From assembly GCF_023701485.1 (NCBI RefSeq), contig NZ_JAMQBK010000031.1, forward strand, positions 62,001 through 126,000: a stretch of DNA of 64,000 nt. The letters are read 5' to 3'. A program made the translations under genes and the position numbers. The notes beneath the pieces were generated by a model that had not been told where the DNA came from, searched no databases, and saw nothing but the letters and a program-made list of their open reading frames with translations. Source of the stretch: Aporhodopirellula aestuarii. Its GTDB lineage: Bacteria; Planctomycetota; Planctomycetia; Pirellulales; Pirellulaceae. This document shows, piece after piece, positions 19,487-27,251 of this stretch (its first letter is position 1; each line of letters starts with the position of its first letter).

Positions 19487-21651
19487 GTCGGCGCCGCGCC
19501 GGAATTTCACCGTCGCTTTTCCCGTTCCTGGCGGTGTTGATTTGCACGCTCGGGACGCTGATTTTGCTGCTGGCGTTGGTCGCTCAACAAGCCAACGACG
19601 CTGCTGTTGCGCAGGTCGAGCAGGAACGTCGGGAGAAACTCGCGTCGGCGGCTGACAAAGTCAATGCGCCGGTGGCCTCGGCGACGCTCACGTCTCCGGT
19701 CGCTGACGAGGATGACGCTCCGCCCGCGATGACAGCATCGGCGGCGCAGCGGTTGATCGCGCAGGAACAATTCCGCGTCAGTCAGCTCGTCTCGTTTCGT
19801 AATGAGCAGACCGCGGAACTCGAGCGAAAACGTGACGAGATCACGCAAATCGAGTCGCATATGCGAAAGATCAAGGCACGCCTCGCCGATCTCAACGCCG
19901 AAGTCGAAATGGCCATGACGGAGGGTGAAAATCCGGTTGAGGTCGCTCAGACGGACGAAACAACGCTCGTGTTGATGCGCGAGGAAGCCGCCAAATTGCG
20001 TGCCGAGATAGATGAACTTGAGTCGAGTGAACGCGGCAGCAAGCCGCGTGTCGTGATTGTTCCACACCGCGGACCGAACGGTACCCAACGACGACCGATC
20101 TATGTTCTCTGCACCGCCGATGGTTTGGAAATCCTCCCCGAAGGTGCACGCATCACCAAGGCCCAGGCCCTCGCGGCAACTGAATCCGATAATCCACGCA
20201 GCAATCCGCTCGGGGCCGCACTCCGCACCGCACGGATGCACGCCATGCAGCAGTACGGCGACCAACTCCCGCCGTATCCCTTGCTAGTCGTTCGCCCCGA
20301 TGGCATCTACATGTACCGCGTCGCGAGCGCTTTGATGAAAGATTGGGACGACCAGTACGGCTACGAACTCGTGCCGAGCGAAGTGGACTTGGCTTTCCCA
20401 GGCGGCGACAACGTGCTGCGAAGGAACATGGAGCTCGCCATCCACGAGGCCGCCGCACGCAACTTCCACTACGCCTCCGGAAGAGGTGGTGGCGGTCATG
20501 GCAACGGAAGTGGCTATGGGTCTTCGTCCGTTCCAGACGCTTATCGGGGATCGCCTGACCAGCAACCGGGATCGTACGCCGCGGGATCGTACGCGGCTGG
20601 CCAAGACGGACCAGGACAAACAAGCTCCGGACAACCTTCCGGGGGCCAGCCTCCGAATCCGGGGTTTGCCTCCACGGGACAAGCCCCAAGGGGTGCGGGA
20701 ACGTCACGAACGCCGGCGCGGGCGCTGCCGACGTTGTCAGCCCGCGATCTGGATCGGCAGGCGCAATCCAACGGTTTTTCGCTCGCTCGCGACCAGCAAT
20801 TTAGCGCCATGGGCAATGTCTTTGCCGAGCCACCCGGTTCGCATGGAGGATCCTACGGCGCCGCCGGTTCGGTCAAATCGCAATCCGCAGCTCTCAACGA
20901 TTTCCTAGCAGGCAAAACGCCTCCCGGCCTCGAAGATTCCGCGCAGTCGGACAACCCAGGCGGTGAATCAGGCGGGACGGGAAGCTCAGGAACGGATTCG
21001 CCGGGCAGTGGTACGCCGGACAGTGGTACGCCGGGCCAATCCGATCTTGCAGGGACCGGATCTTCGGCCGGGACGTCGTCGCAACCGCCACCTCCTGGTG
21101 CACAACCGGGACAGATGAGCTCGTCCGCAATGTCACAGTCTGCAATGTCGCAAAGCCCGAGCCAGATGAGCGGGGTCGCCATGGCGCTCAGCAATCCAGG
21201 CCAACCTGGTTCGCCAGAGTCGTCTGCCAATGGATCGTCGTCGGAGTCGGGACAAAGCTCGTCACAGTCGCCACAATCACCGCAGGTCGCGCAAAAGATG
21301 GTCCGCCGCGAAGGTAAGGATTGGGCGTTACCGGAAGCGTTTCGCGGAATGGGAGGCACCGAATTTGTGCGTCCGATTTCGATGCGGTGTCACCACGACC
21401 GTTTTGAGTTGATCGAACAGGGACAGGTCGTCCAAACCTTCACCTTTGACCAGCAAGACGTTTATGGCCCGACTCTGCAACTCGCTACGGCGATCCGTGA
21501 CCGCGTGATGGGATGGGGGGCGACGATGCAGGGTGGCTACTGGAGACCGCGTCTGGAGGTCAGTGTGGGCCCACACGCCGAACAACGCTTTCATGAATTG
21601 CAAACGCTCATGCAAGGTAGCGGCGTCGATGTGGTTAGGAGATCACCATGA
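19483..21651 (+). CDS. Stator-operon single-pass membrane protein with low-complexity region
   Basis: A 722-residue protein. One membrane helix lies at residues 10-30 (LFPFLAVLICTLGTLILLLA), in the place of a MotB/TolR helix, but it has no Asp that could carry a proton. A coiled coil follows (residues 85-185), then a domain with IYVLCTADGLEILPEGARI and LLVVRPDGIYMYRVASALM (residues 205-325). A Gly/Ser/Pro/Gln-rich stretch covers residues 330-600, and a second domain (RPISMRCHHDRFELIEQG and onward) ends the protein. No OmpA-like peptidoglycan-binding domain is seen. The start ATG overlaps the stop of the channel gene and its stop overlaps the next start. Probably one of two partner subunits of the channel. 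Confidence 0.8.
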   Translation: MSRRRAGISPSLFPFLAVLICTLGTLILLLALVAQQANDAAVAQVEQERREKLASAADKVNAPVASATLTSPVADEDDAPPAMTASAAQRLIAQEQFRVSQLVSFRNEQTAELERKRDEITQIESHMRKIKARLADLNAEVEMAMTEGENPVEVAQTDETTLVLMREEAAKLRAEIDELESSERGSKPRVVIVPHRGPNGTQRRPIYVLCTADGLEILPEGARITKAQALAATESDNPRSNPLGAALRTARMHAMQQYGDQLPPYPLLVVRPDGIYMYRVASALMKDWDDQYGYELVPSEVDLAFPGGDNVLRRNMELAIHEAAARNFHYASGRGGGGHGNGSGYGSSSVPDAYRGSPDQQPGSYAAGSYAAGQDGPGQTSSGQPSGGQPPNPGFASTGQAPRGAGTSRTPARALPTLSARDLDRQAQSNGFSLARDQQFSAMGNVFAEPPGSHGGSYGAAGSVKSQSAALNDFLAGKTPPGLEDSAQSDNPGGESGGTGSSGTDSPGSGTPDSGTPGQSDLAGTGSSAGTSSQPPPPGAQPGQMSSSAMSQSAMSQSPSQMSGVAMALSNPGQPGSPESSANGSSSESGQSSSQSPQSPQVAQKMVRREGKDWALPEAFRGMGGTEFVRPISMRCHHDRFELIEQGQVVQTFTFDQQDVYGPTLQLATAIRDRVMGWGATMQGGYWRPRLEVSVGPHAEQRFHELQTLMQGSGVDVVRRSP

Positions 21652-22721
21652 GCGGAAGACGCCGCAGCACACTTGAGCTCGGTCACGATGCCTTCTTGGA
21701 TATCGTGGCTAACCTCGTCGGTATTCTGATCATCCTCGTGGTCGTTCTGGGGACGCAAACTCAACGGATCACAGAGCTGATGCGTGAAAACGTCGAATCG
21801 GAAATGCAACTCGCCGAAGACGACCTACCACAGGTCGATGCGACTCCAGATCAACCGGTCGAAGCCGTCGCGTCACGGGCTCAACTCGATCAACTCGGTG
21901 AGATGGCCATGCGGGCCGCCTCGGCCCAACGGGACTCGATGCGGATCGAAGCGAACCTGCGCCGCTACAACCAGCAAATTGAACAACTCTCCGAAGCTCG
22001 CGGAAGATTGCTCGACCTGATGAGTATCGCCGAAGCAGCGTGGGAAGAGAAAAAGTCTGAACTCGATCAATCCAAGGTCCTCGCGGCCAAGTATCAACGT
22101 GAAATTCGCGAGGTGGAATCTGAAATAGCAACCCTCGCGGGGACCAAAGAGCGGTTGGCCAATGAGGAGGCTCCGCTCGTTGCCGTCGAGCACCTGCCGA
22201 CGCCGATGGCGAAGACTGTTTTCGGTGACGAAATCGATTTCCGCTTGAAGGGCGGACGATTGTCGCTCGTTCCCGTGGAACCGTTGATGAAGGAAATCAA
22301 AGAGGACGCGCAGCGCATGACGCCCAAACCCGGCAAGGACGCTTCGACCGTCGGCCCGATTCGGGACTACATTGCCAACTATGTCGTCGAGCGAGAAATC
22401 GGTCGCATCACACAGAACGGCAAGACCGCCATGGCGATGGCCACGCGGCTTGGTGCGGTCGCGTTTGAGCCGCTCGACGAATCCGTCGGCCAACCCGTGG
22501 GACAAGTATTGCGAGACCGCAGTTTCTTAGACATCGAACTCGCCGGCCGCGACCCGCACTCCACCACGATCACGGTCTGGGTTTACCCGGATAGTTTTGG
22601 TGAATTGCGTCAGCTCAAAGAGCACCTCTATCAGCGAGGTTTTGCAACCGCGGCTCGCCCACTGCTGAACGGTCAAGCGATCATCTTCAGCAGCAGCGGC
22701 ACGCGTTCGAAGGCGCAGTAG
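21648..22721 (+). CDS. Stator-operon single-pass protein with proton-carrying Asp
   Basis: A 357-residue protein with one N-terminal helix, HDAFLDIVANLVGILIILVV (residues 14-33). The Asp at residue 19 lies at the position of the essential proton-binding Asp in MotB, TolR and ExbD. A coiled coil follows (residues 85-160). The C-terminal 170 residues hold a small domain related in style to that of the preceding gene (DEIDFRLKGGRLSLVPVEPL; FLDIELAGRDPHSTTITVW). The gene is the third of an operon in which all junctions overlap by four bases. The natural reading is a stator subunit that couples proton flow to an extracytoplasmic or envelope partner. The target is unknown. Confidence 0.8.
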   Translation: MSGRRRSTLELGHDAFLDIVANLVGILIILVVVLGTQTQRITELMRENVESEMQLAEDDLPQVDATPDQPVEAVASRAQLDQLGEMAMRAASAQRDSMRIEANLRRYNQQIEQLSEARGRLLDLMSIAEAAWEEKKSELDQSKVLAAKYQREIREVESEIATLAGTKERLANEEAPLVAVEHLPTPMAKTVFGDEIDFRLKGGRLSLVPVEPLMKEIKEDAQRMTPKPGKDASTVGPIRDYIANYVVEREIGRITQNGKTAMAMATRLGAVAFEPLDESVGQPVGQVLRDRSFLDIELAGRDPHSTTITVWVYPDSFGELRQLKEHLYQRGFATAARPLLNGQAIIFSSSGTRSKAQ

Positions 22722-23032
22722 TTCGCCACCGGCTTGATGGAAGGTCGTTCGGCGGCAACCCGCCAAATCGAGCGTTCCGGCGACATTTCTCGCCACCACA
22801 CAGAGTCACCTAGCCAGCTCGCAACCGGATAGACTCAGGGTAGCTTCCGAGAGGCGACGCTCCCGCGCTTCATCTGGCCCACTCAGCGGGAACGGTGAAG
22901 CAACGACCGACTTATCGCGATGTTGCCACTTCCTCGATACGGCGGCAGCGCACGAAAAAGGGAGAGCCGATGCTCTCCCGAAATCGCTTAGATCATCGTG
23001 TCGCTCCAGGATAACCCCGTTGCGAGAGGACC
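22722..23032. other. Intergenic region between the stator operon and rplK
   Basis: 311 bases separate two convergent units. No open frame with coding character is seen. The only clear element is the minus-strand terminator of rplK at 22955-22979; I see no terminator for the plus-strand operon. The gene rplA, expected here in the canonical order, is absent. Confidence 0.7.
22955..22979 (-). terminator. Rho-independent terminator after rplK
   Basis: Read on the minus strand, GGGAGAGC, loop ATCG, GCTCTCCC makes a perfect 8-bp GC-rich stem followed at once by TTTTT. It lies 54 bases beyond the rplK stop and would end the tuf-secE-nusG-rplK transcript. This is the clearest intrinsic terminator in the window. 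Confidence 0.9.
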
Positions 23033-23458
23033 TTAGCCTTCGACGACGATGCCCATGCTGCGGGCGGTGCCTTCGATCATCAGCGCCGCTTGGTCGATGC
23101 TGCGGGCGTTCAAGTCTTCGAACTTCTTCTGCGCGATCTCTTCGCACTGGGCGCGAGTAACTTTGCCGACTTTGTCCTTGTTAGGCACGCCACTGCCCTT
23201 GGCGATGCCAGCGGCGATCTTGAGCATCGAAGCCGCTGGTGGGCTCTTGGTAACAAAGTCAAAGCTGCGATCGTTGTAGACGGTCACGATCACGGGGATA
23301 GGCGTACCGTTGTACTCCTTGGTCCGGTCGTTGAACTGCTGAACGAACTGGCCCAGGTTGACGCCGTACTTACCGAGCGACGTACCAACAGGAGGGGCCG
23401 GAGTCGCTTGGCCACCGGGAACTTGAAACTTGGCTTGGCCGGTTACTTGTTTTGCCAT
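23033..23458 (-). CDS. rplK: Ribosomal protein L11
   Basis: A 141-residue protein, exactly the family length. The N-terminal domain has the Pro-rich QATPAPPVGTSLGKYGVNL that binds the methyltransferase and the GTPase-associated centre; the C-terminal domain ends in ARSMGIVVEG and binds the 1050-1100 region of 23S rRNA. L11 supports elongation-factor binding. The gene follows nusG on the minus strand, as in most bacteria, but a strong terminator follows it and rplA is not next. A 5-unit heptad repeat fills the 35 bases just before its start codon. Confidence 0.97.
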   Translation of the reverse strand: MAKQVTGQAKFQVPGGQATPAPPVGTSLGKYGVNLGQFVQQFNDRTKEYNGTPIPVIVTVYNDRSFDFVTKSPPAASMLKIAAGIAKGSGVPNKDKVGKVTRAQCEEIAQKKFEDLNARSIDQAALMIEGTARSMGIVVEG

Positions 23459-23462
23459 GGGA

Positions 23463-23497
23463 AAAAGCTTTTAGCTGTTAACGATTAGCGATGAGCT
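23463..23497 (-). repeat. Heptad repeat, copy a (5 units) in the rplK leader
   Basis: Read on the minus strand, five successive 7-base units fit the pattern NGC/TTNAN: AGCTCAT, CGCTAAT, CGTTAAC, AGCTAAA and AGCTTTT. The block ends four bases before the rplK ATG, where a ribosome-binding site would be expected, and no Shine-Dalgarno sequence is present in it. It belongs to the repeat family found also at 25093, 26644, 26705, 26827, 26888 and 29561. Confidence 0.6.
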
Positions 23498-23596
23498 TAA
23501 TCGAGGATTGTGAGTGGATATGGTAAAGTAAATTGCGAGGCGGAGATCATACAATCGAAACCGCAGTCGGGCGACCGAATGTTCGCCCGGTGTTGC

Positions 23597-24310
23597 CTAC
23601 AGTGGTTCGACTTGCCAGTGATCGAGTTCCATCGGGACGCTGCGACCGAAAATATTGATGATAACGGTGACACGTCCGTTGGCTTCGTCGACCACGTCGA
23701 CTTCCCCTTCTTGATTCTCGAAATTGCCTTCCTTGACTCGAACTCGATCGCCAACTTTGAACGGGATCGCAGTTTTGATCGGAGTATCGTCTTCGTCATC
23801 GACAAGCGGACGGTTAATGAACCGTTCGACGTCGTCCGGTTCCATCGGCATGGGTTTGCCCGCGGCACCGGTGAAGTCACTGATTCCGGCGGTTTCCCGC
23901 ACTAAGAACCAAGTGTCATCATTGATCGACATGTAGACCATGATGTAGCCGGGAAGCAATTTGCGTTTGGTAACACGTCTTTTGCCGTCGCGGGTGAAGG
24001 TGGCGACGTCTTCGGAAGGCACCACAATGTCGCCGAAGTATTCTTCCATGCCTTCCATCTTGACGCGTTTTCGCAGTGCGTCGGCGATGGAGTCTTCGCG
24101 GTTAAACGCGACCTTGAGGATATACCAATCCATCGGCGACTCGTCGTTCACCTCAGGCTTGGGCGGAGCGTTCGGATCAACCGGTGCGGCTGGTGGCAAC
24201 GAGGGAGCAGCGGGCGCGTCGCTCGAGGCAGCTTCAACAGCAGCCTCATCCGTAACGGCGGACTCCTCTTCGCTGGCAGTTTCGTTCTCGGTAATTTCGT
24301 TTTCGCTCAC
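23597..24310 (-). CDS. nusG: Transcription termination/antitermination factor NusG
   Basis: A 237-residue NusG. The first 60 residues are a Glu/Ala/Pro-rich extension (SEEESAVTDEAAVEAASSDA) absent from E. coli NusG. The NGN domain follows (DWYILKVAFNREDSIADAL; RKLLPGYIMVYM; FLVRETAGISDFTG), then the C-terminal KOW domain (FKVGDRVRVKEGNFENQEGE). NusG binds RNA polymerase, suppresses pausing and links it to Rho or to the ribosome through S10. The start overlaps the secE stop in ATGA, so the two are coupled, as usual for secE-nusG. Confidence 0.96.
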   Translation of the reverse strand: MSENEITENETASEEESAVTDEAAVEAASSDAPAAPSLPPAAPVDPNAPPKPEVNDESPMDWYILKVAFNREDSIADALRKRVKMEGMEEYFGDIVVPSEDVATFTRDGKRRVTKRKLLPGYIMVYMSINDDTWFLVRETAGISDFTGAAGKPMPMEPDDVERFINRPLVDDEDDTPIKTAIPFKVGDRVRVKEGNFENQEGEVDVVDEANGRVTVIINIFGRSVPMELDHWQVEPL

Positions 24311-24753
24311 GAAGTGACTCTGAGGGTGCTAAAGATGAACTGCCAAACGACGTCAAACGCAAACAGCGTGATGGCGAGGAAGAAAATGGTGAAGATCACA
24401 ACGACCGCAGCTCGCTTTAGTTCATCCTTGCTGGGCCAAGTCACCTTGTTCATTTCGGCTTCGACGGCGATCAAAAAGTCCGCGAAACGCGGCCAGTTGA
24501 CGACCCGGAACCCGAACCATAGCCCTGCGGCCAACAACACTCCGGCGATGCTGCGGGCGACGATCACGTTTTCCATCATGGTGGGGAGGAACGTGTATAA
24601 ACGCCAGCATCCCAAGGCGACGATCACGAAAACCGCCAGCGCAGTCAATTGCCGAACGATACGGCCTTGATTCGGCTTGTAGACGTTTGTGTGGAACAGC
24701 TCGCTCGCCAACGGTGGGCCAGCTGCGCCTGATTGAGTTAGATCTTTTGACAT
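24307..24753 (-). CDS. secE: Preprotein translocase subunit SecE
   Basis: A 148-residue protein. The conserved C-terminal part has the amphipathic helix and membrane segment of SecE (AEMNKVTWPSKDELKRAAVV, then IFTIFFLAITLFAFDVVW). Two extra hydrophobic helices stand before it (QLTALAVFVIVALGCWRLY; IAGVLLAAGLWFGFRVV), giving a three-helix form like that of E. coli rather than the single-helix form of Gram-positive bacteria. SecE clamps SecY in the translocon. The gene lies between tRNA-Trp and nusG on the same strand, the standard place. Confidence 0.95.
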   Translation of the reverse strand: MSKDLTQSGAAGPPLASELFHTNVYKPNQGRIVRQLTALAVFVIVALGCWRLYTFLPTMMENVIVARSIAGVLLAAGLWFGFRVVNWPRFADFLIAVEAEMNKVTWPSKDELKRAAVVVIFTIFFLAITLFAFDVVWQFIFSTLRVTS

Positions 24754-24879
24754 CCCTTAGGTCCTTCCCGGCCAATCATTTCGGCAGGATATGAAAACTC
24801 GTCCCGTTGGCGTCCTGCGAACGGAATTGCAATGACCTACTCCGTCACTGCGGGCTCGGTCCGGATATTTGATTCAAAG

Positions 24880-24952
24880 CAGGGGCGGCGAGAGTCGAAC
24901 TCACAACCGCTGGTTTTGGAAACCAGTGCTCTGCCAATTGAGCTACGCCCCT
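24880..24952 (-). tRNA. tRNA-Trp (anticodon CCA)
   Basis: On the minus strand the acceptor AGGGGCG pairs with CGCCCCT, discriminator G follows, and the anticodon loop TTCCAAA gives CCA, flanked by the stem CTGGT/ACCAG. The T-loop reads TTCGACT. The CCA end is not encoded. It sits between tuf and secE, the same position as trpT in many bacteria, and is probably processed from the tuf-secE transcript. Confidence 0.96.
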
Positions 24953-25032
24953 GTGAGAAACCGGTCGAATACGATGCCAGTGGCAACCTATCCAGGCTAG
25001 ATTCTCTGAACGACATGTTAACGAATTGCCGA

Positions 25033-25066
25033 AGCCCTGGATTGCGATCAAATCGCGATCCAAGGC
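25033..25066. repeat. Inverted repeat between tuf and tRNA-Trp
   Basis: Two 16-base arms (25034-25048 region and 25052-25066 region, AGCCTTGGATCGCGAT on the minus strand) pair with one C-A mismatch and one G-U around a three-base loop. On the minus strand no T run follows; on the plus strand TTTT follows. It lies in the tuf-trpT spacer and may pause transcription or be a processing site. Confidence 0.5.
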
Positions 25067-25092
25067 TTTTCAGGCAGATTCTAACGAATGGA

Positions 25093-25120
25093 GGCTGAAA
25101 GCTAAATGCTAAAAGCCAGC
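25093..25120 (+). repeat. Heptad repeat, copy b (4 units) after tuf
   Basis: Four 7-base units in register, GGCTGAA, AGCTAAA, TGCTAAA and AGCCAGC, end 10 bases from the tuf stop codon. The motif is on the plus strand, so it is antisense within the tuf transcript. Same family as copies a and c to g. Confidence 0.55.
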
Positions 25121-25130
25121 CGAGGCCATT

Positions 25131-26327
25131 CTATTCGATGATCTTGGTCACAACGCCCGAACCGACGGTACGTCCACCTTCGCGGATAGCGAAACGAACA
25201 CCATCGTCCATTGCGATCGGCTTGTGCAATTCAACGGTAACTTTGACGTTATCGCCAGGCATGCACATGTCGGCATCGACCAAGTTTGCGGTTCCGGTCA
25301 CGTCGGTCGTGCGGAAGTAGAACTGAGGACGATATCCGCTGAAGAACGGGGTGTGACGGCCACCTTCGTCTTTGCTGAGGCAGTAAACTTCAGCTTCGAA
25401 CTTGGTGTGCGGGTTGATGCTCTTTGGTTTGGCCAAGCACTGACCGCGTTGGATGTCTTCACGTTTGACACCACGGAGCAAGCAACCGACGTTATCGCCA
25501 GCACGACCTTCGGTCATTTCCTTGCGGAACATTTCGACACCGGTGCAAGTCGTTTTGACTGGCGTTTCGGCGAGACCGACGATTTCGACTTCTTCGCCAA
25601 CCTTGACAACACCGCGTTCGATACGGCCCGTAGCAACGGTACCACGACCTTCGATCGAGAACACGTCTTCGATTGCCATCAAGAATGGCTTGTCGTCTTC
25701 GCGGGTTGGTTCAGGAATGTACTCGTCCAACGCGTCCATCAGTTCCGAGATGCCCTTGCTGGCTTCTGGGTCGGATGGGTTGTTGTACGCAGGCAACGAA
25801 CTGCCCTTGATGACAGGAACGTCATCGCCAGGAAAGTCGTACTTGCTGAGCAATTCGCGAACTTCGAGTTCGACCAATTCGAGCAACTCTTCGTCGTCGA
25901 CGAGGTCGCACTTGTTCAGATACACGACGATGTAAGGCACACCAACCTGGCGAGCCAACAGCACGTGCTCTTTGGTTTGCGGCATTGGGCCGTCGGCAGC
26001 CGACACGACGAGGATTGCACCGTCCATTTGGGCGGCACCCGTGATCATGTTCTTCACGAAGTCAGCGTGACCTGGGCAATCGATGTGGGCGTAGTGCCGG
26101 CTTTCCGTTTCATACTCCACGTGGGCAACTGCGATCGTCACCGTCTTCGTCGCGTCACGAACCGTACCGCCCTTAGCGATATCGGAGTAACCCTTCGCCT
26201 TAGCTAAGCCCTTAGCCGCTTGAACGGCGAGGATAGCACCTGTCGTGGTCGTTTTACCGTGGTCAATGTGGCCAATCGTCCCAACGTTAACGTGGGGCTT
26301 GGTCCGTTCAAATTTGTCCTTAGCCAT
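25131..26327 (-). CDS. tuf: Elongation factor Tu
   Basis: A 398-residue EF-Tu. G1 is [11 protein letters not shown]2 lies in [16 protein letters not shown]3 is [13 protein letters not shown]4 is [11 protein letters not shown] and G5 is SSLPAYNNP, followed by domains II and III to the end (VTKIIE). EF-Tu carries aminoacyl-tRNA to the ribosome. Effector residues usually read GITI(N)xxHVEY; here they read [14 protein letters not shown], an unusual switch-I sequence. The gene follows four tRNA genes on the same strand, the tufB arrangement of E. coli. AGGTGAA about 8 bases before the ATG is a good ribosome-binding site. Confidence 0.97.
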   Translation of the reverse strand: MAKDKFERTKPHVNVGTIGHIDHGKTTTTGAILAVQAAKGLAKAKGYSDIAKGGTVRDATKTVTIAVAHVEYETESRHYAHIDCPGHADFVKNMITGAAQMDGAILVVSAADGPMPQTKEHVLLARQVGVPYIVVYLNKCDLVDDEELLELVELEVRELLSKYDFPGDDVPVIKGSSLPAYNNPSDPEASKGISELMDALDEYIPEPTREDDKPFLMAIEDVFSIEGRGTVATGRIERGVVKVGEEVEIVGLAETPVKTTCTGVEMFRKEMTEGRAGDNVGCLLRGVKREDIQRGQCLAKPKSINPHTKFEAEVYCLSKDEGGRHTPFFSGYRPQFYFRTTDVTGTANLVDADMCMPGDNVKVTVELHKPIAMDDGVRFAIREGGRTVGSGVVTKIIE

Positions 26328-26565
26328 GCTGATTCACCTACAATCGCGATCTGCACCACTACTCCCGCTGAGATACGCTCTGCGAAAGCCCTCCTCGCCC
26401 GCGACCGTGTTCACACCCACGGTGGACCGCTGACGACTCGGCCGTGCCGATCGCATTCGATCTATAAAAATCGAAACGAAACGGAAATGTTTGGACGTCC
26501 CGTATCTGAAAAGACCGGCCACGTGTTTTGCACGCTAAAAAAGCCAATCTGCCGGACGTCCCGAA

Positions 26566-26637
26566 AGCTGCTGATGGGATTTGAACCCATGACCTCATCC
26601 TTACCAAGGAGGCGCTCTACCCCTGAGCTACAGCAGC
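26566..26637 (-). tRNA. tRNA-Thr (anticodon GGU)
   Basis: On the minus strand GCTGCTG pairs with CAGCAGC and discriminator T follows. The anticodon loop TTGGTAA reads GGT (Thr). The anticodon stem CCTCC/GGATG holds one C-U mismatch at 28-42. The T-arm is ATGGG TTCAAAT CCCAT. No CCA is encoded. It is the last tRNA before tuf, the thrT position of the E. coli tufB operon. Confidence 0.93.
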
Positions 26638-26643
26638 AAAAAA

Positions 26644-26664
26644 AGCTGCTAGCGATTGGCTTTC
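26644..26664 (+). repeat. Heptad repeat, copy c (3 units)
   Basis: Three 7-base units in register, AGCTGCT, AGCGATT and GGCTTTC, start seven bases beyond the 5' end of tRNA-Thr(GGU), in the spacer to tRNA-Gly. This is the most degenerate of the copies listed. Confidence 0.4.
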
Positions 26665-26704
26665 GCGGTTAGGTCGGACAGGACGCCGAGGCGTCGCGGT
26701 GAAC

Positions 26705-26739
26705 GGCTAATCGCCAAAAGCGGATCGCTAGTAGCTTCT
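26705..26739 (+). repeat. Heptad repeat, copy d (5 units)
   Basis: Five successive 7-base units, GGCTAAT, CGCCAAA, AGCGGAT, CGCTAGT and AGCTTCT, end five bases before the 3' end of tRNA-Gly. Every unit has GC at positions 2-3. Copies c and d bracket the same tRNA spacer. Confidence 0.55.
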
Positions 26740-26743
26740 TTAA

Positions 26744-26814
26744 AGCGGGTGAAGGGAATCGAACCCTCGTATTCAGCTTGGAAGGCTGCTGCTCTACCAT
26801 TGAGCTACACCCGC
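26744..26814 (-). tRNA. tRNA-Gly (anticodon UCC)
   Basis: On the minus strand GCGGGTG pairs with CACCCGC and discriminator T follows. The anticodon loop CTTCCAA reads TCC within the stem CAGCC/GCTGA. The T-loop is TTCGATT. No CCA is encoded. It holds the glyT position in the tRNA-tuf cluster. Confidence 0.95.
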
Positions 26815-26826
26815 AGGAAAACGCTT

Positions 26827-26854
26827 CGCTGTCGGCTAAAAGCAAATCGCCTAC
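26827..26854 (+). repeat. Heptad repeat, copy e (4 units)
   Basis: Four 7-base units in register, CGCTGTC, GGCTAAA, AGCAAAT and CGCCTAC, lie 13 bases beyond the 5' end of tRNA-Gly in the spacer to tRNA-Tyr. Confidence 0.5.
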
Positions 26855-26887
26855 TTCAAAGGGGCAGGGGTCCTGGCCGTTTGCTTG

Positions 26888-26922
26888 AGCGAATTGCAGC
26901 TAGCGGACTGCTAGTCGTTTCT
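26888..26922 (+). repeat. Heptad repeat, copy f (5 units)
   Basis: Five 7-base units in register, AGCGAAT, TGCAGCT, AGCGGAC, TGCTAGT and CGTTTCT, end five bases before the 3' end of tRNA-Tyr. Copies e and f share this spacer in the way c and d share the other. Confidence 0.45.
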
Positions 26923-26926
26923 GCAA

Positions 26927-27008
26927 TGGGGGCTACAGGATTCGAACCTGTGTAGGCATAGCCAGCGGATTTACAGTCCGCCCCCTTTAACCACTCGGGC
27001 AAACCCCC
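26927..27008 (-). tRNA. tRNA-Tyr (anticodon GUA)
   Basis: On the minus strand GGGGGTT pairs with AGCCCCC through one G-U pair and discriminator A follows. The anticodon loop CTGTAAA reads GTA. A long variable arm (GCTGGCTATGCCTACAC region) marks a class II tRNA as expected for bacterial Tyr. The T-loop is TTCGAAT. No CCA is encoded. tyrU position of the cluster. Confidence 0.95.
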
Positions 27009-27178
27009 AAAAAATCGATTCGTTAGTTATTTCGTGGCGACCAGGTCAATGCCATCTGCCGCCGCGTGCATCATAAAGAACTCTGTGTGTCTGTTAAATG
27101 TCCGTCTAAATCTCATCCAAATTGTCTTCGGTCGGCACCCGCCAGAAACATCTTGAATGATGTTTGCAATGTTCTAAG

Positions 27179-27251
27179 AGCCAACGGAGGGATTCGAACC
27201 CACGACCGGCTGATTACAAATCAGCTGCTCTGCCAACTGAGCTACGTTGGC
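27179..27251 (-). tRNA. tRNA-Thr (anticodon UGU)
   Basis: On the minus strand GCCAACG pairs with CGTTGGC and discriminator T follows. The anticodon loop TTTGTAA reads TGT within the stem CTGAT/ATCAG. The T-loop is TTCGAAT. No CCA is encoded. It is the first gene of the tRNA-tuf cluster, matching thrU of E. coli. Confidence 0.96.

Noticed and set aside
20153-21359. Long minus-strand open frames opposite the second stator-operon gene
   Set aside because: They are by-products of the GC-rich, low-complexity codons of the plus-strand gene; no domain or start signal supports them.
17957-22721. Zorya-type anti-phage system
   Set aside because: A MotA-like channel with a long tail resembles ZorA, but there is no OmpA-containing ZorB, no ZorC and no ZorD/E helicase or nuclease nearby.
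25224-26207. 327-codon plus-strand frame opposite tuf
   Set aside because: It is a shadow of the EF-Tu gene, caused by its strongly biased codons.
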